A program made the translations under genes and the position numbers. A stretch of 64,000 nt of DNA, taken from Tessaracoccus palaemonis (GTDB lineage: Bacteria; Actinomycetota; Actinomycetes; Propionibacteriales; Propionibacteriaceae). The notes beneath the pieces were generated by a model. The model had not been told where the DNA came from and did not search any database. It worked only from the letters and a program-made list of their open reading frames with translations. The stretch lies in NCBI RefSeq assembly GCF_019316905.1, contig NZ_CP079216.1, forward strand, positions 2,666,001 to 2,730,000. The letters are read 5' to 3'. Positions 16,519 to 27,500 of the stretch are shown piece after piece (positions within the stretch are counted from its first letter, which is position 1; the number at the start of each line of letters is the position of its first letter).

Positions 16519-17310
16519 CTACTCGGCGACGATGACCTCCGGTCCAAGCTGCCTGACCAGCTCCAGGTCTGCGGGGTCGATCGCGGAGTCGGTGACGATG
16601 TGCGAGAAGTCGGTCAGCGCCGCGAAGCTGTGGAGGGCCCGTCTGGCGAACTTGGTGTGGTCCAGCAGGAGGATCGCCTTCTCGGCCGAGGCGACCATGG
16701 CGCGCTTCACCAGGGCGACATCCTCATAGGGGTGGAAGCACCTCCCGTCGCTGATGCCGGAGGCGCTGAGGAGGCAGTAGTCCGTGCGGACGCCGTCGAT
16801 CATGTCGAGGGCCGTCTTCCCGAGGAGAGACTCCGCCCACGGCTGGTACTCGCCTCCGGTCACCAGGAGGCGGACCGCGCTCCGCGGCTCGACCTCGCGC
16901 GCGACGAGCAACGAGTTCGTGACGACCGTCAACGGGACGGACGCGAGTTCGCGGAGGGCCCACAGGGCGCTGGTGGAGTCGTCGATCAGGACGGAGCTGC
17001 CTGGCCGGATCAGAGCGGCGGCGGCCCGGGCGATCGCCGCCTTCTCGGCGGAGTTCTGCTCGAGCCTCAGCAGCGCACTCACCTCGCTCAGGCGCGAGGC
17101 CGCGGCCGACACGGTGCCTCGCCCCTGACGCGTGACGAGGCCCTCCTCGACAAGCGCCTCGATGTCGCGGTAGGCCGTCATGGTCGACACGCCGGCTTCG
17201 GAGGCCACGTCCTCCACCGACATCGTCCCGCGCTTGGCCACCTTCTCGGCGATCAGCCTCCGCCGGCGCCTGACGGCCTCCGCCGAGGCCCTGCCTCCAC
17301 CTGTCGACAT
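16519..17310 (-). CDS. DeoR/GlpR family transcriptional regulator
   Basis: A 263-residue regulator. The N-terminal DeoR-type helix-turn-helix is at residues 20-60 (MSVEDVASEAGVSTMTAYRD), followed by the sugar-phosphate-sensing DeoRC domain, with IDDSTSALWALRELA, TVVTNSLLVARE and a closing LLLDHTKFARRALHSFA. DeoR proteins are usually repressors released by a phosphorylated sugar made by the operon they control. It lies directly upstream of the carbohydrate genes on the same strand, separated from them by two palindromes, and is therefore their likely local regulator. Confidence 0.92.
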   Translation of the reverse strand: MSTGGGRASAEAVRRRRRLIAEKVAKRGTMSVEDVASEAGVSTMTAYRDIEALVEEGLVTRQGRGTVSAAASRLSEVSALLRLEQNSAEKAAIARAAAALIRPGSSVLIDDSTSALWALRELASVPLTVVTNSLLVAREVEPRSAVRLLVTGGEYQPWAESLLGKTALDMIDGVRTDYCLLSASGISDGRCFHPYEDVALVKRAMVASAEKAILLLDHTKFARRALHSFAALTDFSHIVTDSAIDPADLELVRQLGPEVIVAE

Positions 17311-17365
17311 GATGGACTCCTCCCTCGCTCACCCGTGGGCTCAGCCTAGGGGGCGCGGCGAGGGA

Positions 17366-18292
17366 TCATGAGGGGTCGCGACCCTCGTCGTCGGAGATGG
17401 TCCGCAGGAAGTCCTCGAACTCCGCGCCGAGCTGGTCGGCCGACGGGATCTGCGACCCCTCCGGCACCCACAGGTTGGGGGCCTGCTGGCCGCGCATGAA
17501 CGCGTCGTACTGCTGTTCCAACGCCTCGACGATCGCCTTGACCTCGTCGTTGTCCTCGACCTCGGCCGCGATGGCGCGCCGGTTCATCTCCGCCTTCTCC
17601 ACCAGGCCGTCATTGGGCAGACTCAGCCCGGTGGCGTCGACCACGGCATTGAGCGCGGCGAGCGCGCCCTCTGCGAACTCGGCGGCCGCCAGGTAGTGCG
17701 GGACGTGGATGGCGAACCCGACGGCGCGCTGACCCGACTCCCCGAGCCGGTACTCGAGCAGGGCCGGGAACGAGGCGGGCACCTGGACCCGGCCGAAGGG
17801 GGAGCGCGCCTCTCCGATCAGCTCGGGATCGGTGGCATGCGACGTCATCCCGATCGGGCGGGTGTGCGGCACACCCATGGGGATGCCGTGCACCGTGACG
17901 ACCAGGGAGACATCGAGCCGGTCGATCAGCTCGCGGACGGCCGCGACGAGCCGCTCCCACTGGAAGTCGGGCTCGGGGCCGGTCAACAGGTAGTAGAGGC
18001 GGCCGTCGCGGTCGGTCAGGCGACGGAGGAGGATCGTGGGCTCGTCGTAGCCGTCCCAGCGGTCGCGGTCGAAGATCATGGTGGGGCGGCGGTCGCGGTA
18101 GTCGACCAGCTGATCGACGTCGAACGCGGCGACCGTTTCCGGGTCCCCGGCCTCGACCAGGTGCTCGCCCAGCAGCCCCTGGATCTTGCCCGCGTCGATG
18201 AACGATCCAACGGCGACGACCAGCACGCCGGAGCGTGGAACATCCGCGTCGGCGTCGGACTCGAAGCGGAAGAGGTCGGACGGGTTCTGCAC
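17366..18292 (-). CDS. PAC2 family protein
   Basis: A protein of about 308 residues related to the proteasome-assembly-chaperone-2 (PAC2) family, widespread in actinobacteria with no proven role. Visible segments are VLVVAVGSFIDAGKIQGLLG, the RPTMIFDRDRWDGYDEPTI stretch, YYLLTGPEPDFQWERLV, TVHGIPMGVPHTRPIGMTSH and a helical acidic C-terminus. GTG at 18292 is the likely start, since homology begins there and GAAAGG lies upstream; a longer reading to 18412 is possible. It is divergent from the giant surface-protein gene. Confidence 0.82.
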   Translation of the reverse strand: MQNPSDLFRFESDADADVPRSGVLVVAVGSFIDAGKIQGLLGEHLVEAGDPETVAAFDVDQLVDYRDRRPTMIFDRDRWDGYDEPTILLRRLTDRDGRLYYLLTGPEPDFQWERLVAAVRELIDRLDVSLVVTVHGIPMGVPHTRPIGMTSHATDPELIGEARSPFGRVQVPASFPALLEYRLGESGQRAVGFAIHVPHYLAAAEFAEGALAALNAVVDATGLSLPNDGLVEKAEMNRRAIAAEVEDNDEVKAIVEALEQQYDAFMRGQQAPNLWVPEGSQIPSADQLGAEFEDFLRTISDDEGRDPS

Positions 18293-18570
18293 GACATGCC
18301 TTTCTCGTTGACGCCCGGCCGCCGCCGACAGCCTCTCGCCGGCCGGCGCTGCCGGTCCCTTCGACACTACCCGCAGCACGCCAGACCCTGCGGTTCGCAT
18401 CACGGTGATCACGTCGGTACTACACGACGTAGTGTCATATTACGCACACAGAGCGCAACCGATTTACGTCACGGTCACAGATACCCCTAGCCTGCCGATC
18501 ACTGTACTTCGGGGGTAGTCAGCGCGGACCTCGCGACTCCCGGACGAATCTGTAGGGATGGTCAAGACGC

Positions 18571-21500
18571 GTGCGTGCCCGTATTTCGTTTCTCCTGGTC
18601 GTGGTGTTGGCTCTGCTGGCGGGAATCGGGGCGACCGTCCCGGCGTCCGCTGAGGTCCCTGTCGCTCCCGGCGTGGCGGACGGTATCACCGTCACGGTCC
18701 ACGGCGACGCCGTCCTCGCCGGTGCCACAGGGCAGGTGAATGCGTCGGTCAGCAACCCGGCCGGGGTGGACCTGTTCAACGCCCTCGCGGTGGCTGTGCT
18801 CCCCGTGGGCGTCGCCTACGCACCGGGCAGCATCAGCCCCAGCAGCCTCGGCGAACCGACGATCCTCACCTGGATCCCGGACCCCGACGACCCCGACGCG
18901 GAGAACCCGGCCACAGCGCAGGTGCTGGTCTGGTCGAACATCGCCGACCTGCCGATCGGCTCCGACGTCGGCCTGACCTTCGGGACCGTCGCAGATCCGG
19001 ATCTCTACCCCGCCGGTTCGTCCTACGAGGTGGGCGTCGGCTTCTACGCCAGCGACAACGAGCGCAACGCCCCCGACGTCACCATCCCCGACTCCGGCCC
19101 GCCCGTCATCAGCGACGCCACCGAGGGAGGCGACAAGGACGCGACCGTCCAGGTCGTCCCTGTCACCATCACCAAGTCGGAGACGGCAAACGCCGAGGCT
19201 GAGGTCTACCGCGGCCCCCAGAACCCCGCAACCTACGCCGTGACGGTGCGCACCGCCCCTGAAGGCGGCACGGCCGGCGTCGTCGTGGTCGACGACGTGC
19301 CCGCCCAGTTCACGGTCACCGGCTGCACGGGTGCGTTCCCGTGCACCCGCACGACCGTCGAGGTCGACGGCGAGGTCTTCACCCGCCTCGCCTGGGACCT
19401 CGGCACCGTCGCGGCCGACACCACAGTCAAGCTGACCTACACCGCCTATGTCGGCGAGCGCGAGATCACGATGCCCAACGGTGAAGCCACCGGCGCCAGC
19501 ACCCGCCCCGACGGCGAGGGCTACGACGTCAGCAACACGGCGATCCTCACGGGCACCTACGCCGGCGACGTCGCCCCCGGATCCCAGGCGGACGTCACCG
19601 TCTCCGACTCCGCTACGGTGCGCGTGCTCGACCTCGGCGTCGTGAAGACCGCCTCCGCCAGCGATTTCGTCGGTGGGGACACCCTGCGCTACACCCTGAA
19701 CGTCCGGACCAGCCAGTACGTCTCCACGACGGGCATCACGCTCAGAGACATCATCCCCAACGGCATGTGCCCCGTGCTGCCGGCCGGCGTGCAGCTCACC
19801 GGAGACACCTGGCCGGCCGAGTGCGCCAACGCCGCGGCGGGCACCGGCTCGGTCACCGGCGCGACGATGACAGCCGTCGACTTCGACGCCGCCACCGGCG
19901 TGTTCACGGTCGACTTCACCCTCCGGGACCTCGACGCCGACCAGGACGCCACCGTCCGCTACTCGGTGCTGATGCGCCTGAACTACCAGGACGGCGAGCC
20001 GACGGCCGTCGGAGACGGGTTCACCAACGCGGTCACCGTCGCGGGGACCACCCACGCCGACGACGAGGATCTCAGCGTGACCAACGACTCGGCCGCATCG
20101 TTGGGGACGGCCGACGTGACCCTGGCCAAGTCGATCTGGCTCAACAGCTCGCGCACGCCGATCACCGGTATCTCCGGAACGGGATCGACCTGCCAGAATG
20201 GCGAGTACACCCAGGCCCCGTCGGATGCCCCGAGCTACCAGCTCGGCGACCTCGTCTGCTTCCGCATCGAGTCCACGTTCCCCGTCGGCGTGTCGACCAG
20301 GTCGGTGTTCCTCACCGACTTCCTGCCCCCGGGCATGTCCATGGTCGGCTGGGCAACCGCCCCCGGAAACACCACCACCGTCACGCCGATGGGTAGCACG
20401 CCTGCCACGGCGACCCGCTGGGCGCTCGGCGAGGAGACCTCCGGCACCCGCTTCGTCGCCCCGGGAGCGACCGCGACGATCGACATCCTCGCGCGGGTCG
20501 ATTCCGTCCCCGCGACCAAGCCGCGTGTCACCGGCAACCTGGCCAAACTGCGGTACAGCACTGACGACAACCGGGTGGTCGGTCTGCGCGACGCCGTCGA
20601 CCTCCAGCTGTCGCCGCCACCCCCGCTCGCGCTGGACAAGAAGGTCAACGGCGCCGACTCCCTCACCCCGGTGCGGGAGGGCCAGTCGCTCTCCTTCACC
20701 ATTGACGTTTCGCACACCGGGACGACCGCGAACTCGACCGCTGACCCCGTCGACGAGGTCGAGGTCTGGGATGTCCTGCCCGCGGGCTTCGACTGTGGCG
20801 ACATCACCTCGGCATCTCCAGCCATCACCCCCGGCTCGGACTGCACGACGCTGCCCGACGGCAGCACCCGCGTGGTCTGGAACCTCGACCTGGCGACTCC
20901 GCTCGTCGGCGGCGGGAAGACGACCATCTCGTACACCCTCTCAGTCCCGACGCCGCTGTCGATCTCCTCGACGCACACCAACACCGCGGCGGTGGTCCGC
21001 TACACGCCGATCAGTACCGACGGGATCAGTGCCGTCACCGGGCGTCCGACCTTCTACCCCACCAACCCCGTCGGCGCCTACCCCGACGAGACGAAGAACG
21101 CCCCCGAGGCGTCCGACCAGGCGACGGTCGGGCTCGCACCGGCCGCCGTCACGAAGGCGGTGGTCTCCACCGGCGTCTCCGAGACCAACAACTCCGCCGA
21201 CACGCAGGCCACCATCGGTGAGACCGTGACCTGGCGCTACACCGCGACCATCCCGGCGAACACCAGCATCTTCAACGGGGTGCTGAGCGACGGGCTGCCG
21301 GTCGGTTCCCGCCTCACTGTCTCCGGCGCCGGAACACCCACCGCGACCGCTTCGAACGGCGCGACGATCACCACCGGCTGCACGGCCGACGCCACCGCTT
21401 TCCGCCTGTGTAGCGACGCCGCCGACCCCCAGTTCGGCTCGTTGCTCTTCCCGACCATCTGGACGAACACCTCCGCCCAGGCCGTGACCTTCACCGTCAC

Positions 21501-24500
21501 GCTGCCGACTCGGGTCGCCGACGTGGCGGCCAACACCCACTCGTCGACCATCTCCAACACCGCGACGCTGACCAGCACCCCCGGCACCGCGCCGACCGGG
21601 TCCGTGACCCGCGGCAGCGCCACGGCGCAGGTCGGCGTCGTGGTCGCGGCCCCGGCGCTGGCGAAGGCCGCGTCCGTGACCTCCGCCACCGCCGGCTGGA
21701 CCACGGCCGACAGCCTCGTCGCCGGCGGCGGCCAGACCCTGTACTACCGCCTCACTGCCAGCAACACCAGCGGTCGGCCTCCGGTGCACGACACCGTGAT
21801 CGTCGACTGCATCGACTCCCGCCTCACGAACTTCTCGAACCTCACCTCCTCGACGGTCGCCACTCTCGGCGGACCCGTCGCCGGCGATGGCACCAACGGC
21901 TGCGCCACCGGGCGCACGAAGTACACGTGGACCCTGGCGCAGGACCTCGCCTCGAGCGCGACGATCATCTACAGCGCCACCGTGCCGAACCCCATCGCGG
22001 GCGGCGTCACGTTCCGCAACGACGCCGCGCTGGCAGGGTCGACGGTCGCCGGCGTCGTCGACGGTGAGCGCACACTCACCGCGACCGCCAACCGCACCGT
22101 CACGGCCGCCCCGCCGACCCTCACGAAGGTCCGGGTCTCCCCCACCGGCGCGGCCGTGCCCGGCGAGACCGTCACCTGGCGCCTCACCATGAAGGTCCCC
22201 GCCGGCGTCCTGCTGCACGAGGCCCGGATCCTCGACACGCTCGGCACGCCGCTGGGCACCGCAGCCAACGCCACGTTCGCCGTGTCCTGCGCCGACGACT
22301 GGACCGGCCCCTGCCCGACCGGCTCCCGCCTCGCCGCGCCGTCCGGCTCGCCGCAGGTGCTCGGCGTCTACCTCGACGACATCGCGGCCGCCGACGCCGC
22401 GCGGACCCTCTACGTCGACGTCACCACCGTCGTGCCCACCTCGACGGCCGCGACCGTCCTGACCGCGACCAACCAGGCCCGCATCAGCTGGAACACCACG
22501 GCGGGCACGCCGCCGACCACCGCGGTCGCCGGCACCAACTCGACGTCCAACGTGAGTGCCACGGTCGACCTGCGGCACCCACTCGTGACGGTCACCAAGT
22601 CCGTCAGCGACGCCTCCACGCCCAAGGCCCAGGGTGAGATCTTCATCTACACGGTCACCGCCGGCGCGGTCCAGAACACCTCGCCCAACGGCAAGCCGGC
22701 CTACAACGTGAAGGTGGTCGACAAGGTGCCCACCGGGGTCATCCCCGTCGTGAGCTCCACCGACCCGACGCCGCTGGCCGACAACGCGACCCTCGCCGGC
22801 GGCGGCGTGTGGAACGCGACCGCCCGGACCATCACCTGGACCTTCGCGTCGCTCACCCCGGGCGCGACCGCGACCAGCGTCACCTACCCGGCGAAGCTCG
22901 ACCTCGCGACGAGACTCACCGGCGCGGCGCTGGTGAACACCGCGACGCCCACCGCGTGGGACTCCCTGCCTACCGACGGGAAGACCTACACCTCGTCCAC
23001 CGGCGCGACGGCGTCCGTCACCCCGGCCGCGCCGAAGGTCGACGCCACCAAGCAGCAGGTGACCGCCAACCCCGTCTACATCGGCGACAACGTGACGTTC
23101 TCACTCACGCTGACCAACAGCGGCACCGCAACAGCGGTCTCCCTGAGCGCGGTCGACACCCTGCCCACCGGGTGGACGTACGTCGCCGGGTCGGCCAGGC
23201 TGGGCGGCTCCGCCCTCGCCGACCCCGCCGTCTCCGGCCAGCGACTCACCTGGGCCGGCCTCGGCCCCCTGACACCCGCCCAGTCGGCGACGATCACCTA
23301 CCAGGCGGTCGCGGGCAGCGGCGTGCAGGTGGGCAGCACCGTCGCCCACACGAACGCCGTCACCGCGGCGGACGTGACCGACGCGACGGGCGGCACCTCC
23401 CTCACCGGCGGCGCACTCCCCTACGTCGGCACCGGCGACTCGGCGACCGCGCGCATCCACCAGACCGACCTGGCGATCACCAAGACCGCCGGCACGTTCA
23501 CCGCGGGCGGCACGGGCAGCTTCACGATCGTCGTCACCAACAAGGGCGCCGACCCCGCCGTCGGCGCCAGCGTCCGCGACACCCTCACCCTGCCGACGGG
23601 AGTATCCGTCGCCAGCGTCGTCACGACCCGCGGCACCTGCTCCCTGACCGGCAGCGTCCTCGACTGCACGAACCCGGCTCCACTCGCCTCGGGCGGAACC
23701 TGGACCATCACCGTCGGCCTCTCGGTCGCGGCCGACGTCGCCTCCGGGACGGAGGTCCCCAACACCGCGACCGTCTCGGCGCGCACCGAGGACCGCACGC
23801 CCGGCAACAACACCGCGACGGCCACCGGCAGGGTCATCACGTCCGCCGACCTCGCCGTCTCCAAGGCCGTGACGAACCCCGCGAGCGGGGCCGTCACCGC
23901 CGGGCAGGCGATCGAGTGGTCCGTCACGCTCACCAACTTCGGTCCGTCGGTGTCGCGCGGCAGCGCGGCGACGCCGATCGTGCTGACGGACACGCTGCCG
24001 AGCACCGTCACGGGGCTCTCGATCACGGGCACGGCGCCGGACGGATGCACCCTGACGGGCCGTCAGCTGCGCTGCGAGATCGACCGTGACCTCGCCGTCG
24101 GCGACACGATCGTCGTGCGCGTCGCCGGCACCGTCGCCTCGAGCGTGCCCGCCGGCCGTGGCGCGATCGTCAACACCGCCTCGGTGACGCCGGTCACCAC
24201 CGATCCGGCCACGCCGAACAACTCCTCGACGACCACCACCGACGTGGTGGTGCGCGAGGCCCTGACCATCGTCAAGGCCATCACCGACCCCGCCCCGCCC
24301 GCCGAGGTCACCCCGGGTGACCAGCTGACCTACACCCTCCGGGTGAGCAACGGTGGACCCTCCGATGCCCGCGGCGTCTTCATCGTCGACGCCCTCCCCG
24401 AGGGCCTGACGTTCGGCAGTATCGTCGGCGCCGCAAACGGCTGGACCGCGACGGCGAACGCTGACCACACGGTGACGTTCACCTACGCGGGCACGCTCGC

Positions 24501-27500
24501 CGCCGGGGCCGACGCGCCGCTGATCACCTACACGGCGAAGCTCGGCGCGCACGTGACGGGCGACCCGGCGGATCTGGAGAACGTCGCGACGGTCTCCTCG
24601 GCGTGGAAGGCGAACCAGGATTCCAGCAGCGCCATCCCCGGAGTGCCGAACCCGGAGGCGGACCTGGCTCTCGACAAGTCAGTACGTCCGACCGGCGGCG
24701 AGGCCGGTGACTCCGTGGTCGCCGGGAAGACGGCCGTCTACACGATCACCGTCGACAACCGTGGGCCGTCCGACGCGGGCACCGTCACGGTGACCGACGT
24801 CCTGCCCGTCGGCCTGAGCGTCGACGGCGACCTGCCGGAGCAGTGTGAGGCAGACGGCCGCAGGATCACGTGCGTCCTGGCCGACGGCCTCGACGCCGAC
24901 GACGACCCGTGGACCTTCTCCTTCACGGTGCTGGTCGACCCCTCGTTCGACGGCACCTCGGTTGACAACACGGCGACGGTCACCTCCGTCACCGATGACC
25001 CCGACACCGGCAACAATGCGGACACCGCGACGCTGGACATCATCTCGCGCGCCACGCTCCGCGTGACCAAGACCCCGTCGGCTGAGACCGTCACGGCCGG
25101 CGACACCGTCACGTGGACGATCGTCGTCGACAACGACGGCCCCTCGGACGCCCGCGATGTGCTCCTGACGGACGTCCTCGAACCCGGGCTGGAGTTCGTC
25201 TCGGCCGGCTCCTCCACCTCGGGCGTCACGTGCGCCGAAGATGCGGCGACCTGCTCACTGGGCACGATCGCGGCGGGCGAGACGGTACGGATCTCCGTCG
25301 TGACACGGGTCCGGTCGTCGGTCGTCGATGGCACGACGATCCCTAACGAGGCCACCGCGACCTCGTCGACGATCGATCCCAGCACCGGGGACCCCGCCAC
25401 CGCGACGGGTGGGGACGAGATCGCCACCATCGCCAGGAGCGAGCTGACGATCAGCAAGACGGCGACCACCCCGACGGTCTCCGCCGGCGAGGTCGCCATC
25501 TTCCGCATCGCGGTGGGCAACGACGGTCCCTCCGACGCCGCGGCGGCCGTGAAGGTGACCGACACGCTGCCCGACGGAGCCACGTTCATCTCCTCCTCCA
25601 CCATCGGCGGGCCCGCGCAGTGGGCCTGCGAGGACGGGGGCGATGACGTCGTCTGCACGCTCCGGGACGCCGACGGTGACCCGGTGACGCTGGCGGCCGG
25701 CACCGACGCGCCCGTTCTCCAGATCTCCGCTGTCCTGGACGCGGCGCTGCCGGCGGGGAAGGTGACGAACACAGCGAAGGCCACGTCGCCGAGCGACCCG
25801 ACCCCGCCGTCGGACACCGCCGACGTGGACGTCGTCACGTTCGCCGACCTCGGCATCACCAAGACGGCCGTCGGCACTCCGACGGCCGGCGAGGAGTTCG
25901 CCTGGACGATCACCGTGACGAACCACGGCCCCAGCGACTCGGTGGCCAGCGCGACCGATCCCATCCTGATCACCGACGAGCTGCCCACGGGCGTCACGTT
26001 CGTGTCGGGGTCGGGCGCGGCCTGCAGCGACGAGGACGACACAGTGACCTGCGAGCTGCGCAGCACGCTCGCCGCGGGCGACTCCGTCGCCGTGACCCTC
26101 CGCGTGGCCGTCGACGAGGCAGCCAGCGGGGTGATCAGCAACACGGCCACCGTGACCCCGTCGCTGACCGATGAGCCCGACGGCGCGACCCATCCCAACG
26201 AGGCGACCAACGTCACGGAGCCCGTCATCGAGGAGGCGGACCTGGCGATCGCGAAGGCGGTCACCACCGACGCCGGCGACATCGTGGCAGGGCAGCCGAT
26301 CGCGTGGCAGCTCACGGTGACCAACCTCGGCCCGTCGAACTCCGATGCGGATGCCGACCACCCAATCGTCGTGACCGACACCCTGCCCGAGGGCGTGACC
26401 GCGCAGTCGGCCAGCGGCCAGGGATGGGACTGCGCCGTGTCGCAGGACCAGAAGACCGTCACGTGCACGCTCGACAGCGACCTCGCCACCGGCGACCCGC
26501 AGACGATCACCGTGCAGGCCATGATCGACCCGGACACCCGGGGCGATGTCACCAACACCGCGGCCGTCGCCCCCGGCCTCACGGCGCAGCCCGCCGACTC
26601 GGCCGACAACGACGAGGCGACCGCCACGTCCACCGTGCTCGAGTCCGCGGACCTGCGGCTGGTCAAGGACATCAGCGGCGAGGTGGTCGCCGGAGCGACC
26701 GGCCGCTACCTGATCCAGGTGTTCAACGGCGGCCCGTCGACCGCCCGCGACGTGACGGTCACGGACCGGCTGCCGGAGATCCTGACCTTCGAGCGGGTCG
26801 TGACGCCTGAGGGCGAGGCGTCCCCGTGGACCTGCGCGCCGTCGTCCGGTGACCCGCAGGTCATCGAGTGCACCTACGACGGGTCGATCGTTCCCGGCCC
26901 GGAGGCCGTGACCCTGGAGATCGAGATGTCCGCCGCGGCGGACCTGACCGGCGACGTCACCAACACGGCGACGGTCACCTCCTCGACTCCCGACCCCGAC
27001 CCGGCCAACAACACCGACGGCGTCGACGGGACGCTGGTGACCTCCGCCGACCTCGTCGTCGCCAAGTCCCACGACCCCGAGCTGCCGGCGGTCGCCGGCG
27101 AGGAGTTCACCTGGACGGTCACCGTCACCAACGACGGGCCGAGCGACTCGGTCGCGTCCGAGGCCTCGCCCATCACGGTGACCGACCGTCTGGAGGACGG
27201 CACCACGTTCGTCCCGGATCGGTCCTCCGACGCGTGCAGCGTCGACCCCGCCGACCCGCAACTCGTCGTGTGCCTCATCGAGCAGACGATCCCGGCGGGC
27301 GGCTCGGCTAGCGTCGACGTGCGGGTCGCGCTCGACGAGGCCCTGGCCGGTGAACTCTCCAACTCGGCCACCGCCACCCCCGGCGACACCGCGGACCCCG
27401 ACCTCGCCAACAACACCGGCACCGACACTGTCCCGGTGGCGGAGGTCGCCGACCTCGCCGTCGAGAAGGGGGTCGTGACCGCGGCCGACGACGTGGTGGC

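Noticed and set aside
18417..18438. Imperfect palindrome ACACGACGTAGTGT before the giant gene as an operator
   Set aside because: It has mismatches in both arms and no regulator to assign; evidence too weak for a feature.
24738..26672. Long open frame on the minus strand, antisense to the giant surface-protein gene
   Set aside because: It mirrors the codon bias of the repeat-rich plus-strand gene, is Ser/Val-rich without any motif, and has no ribosome site. The plus-strand frame is clearly coding.
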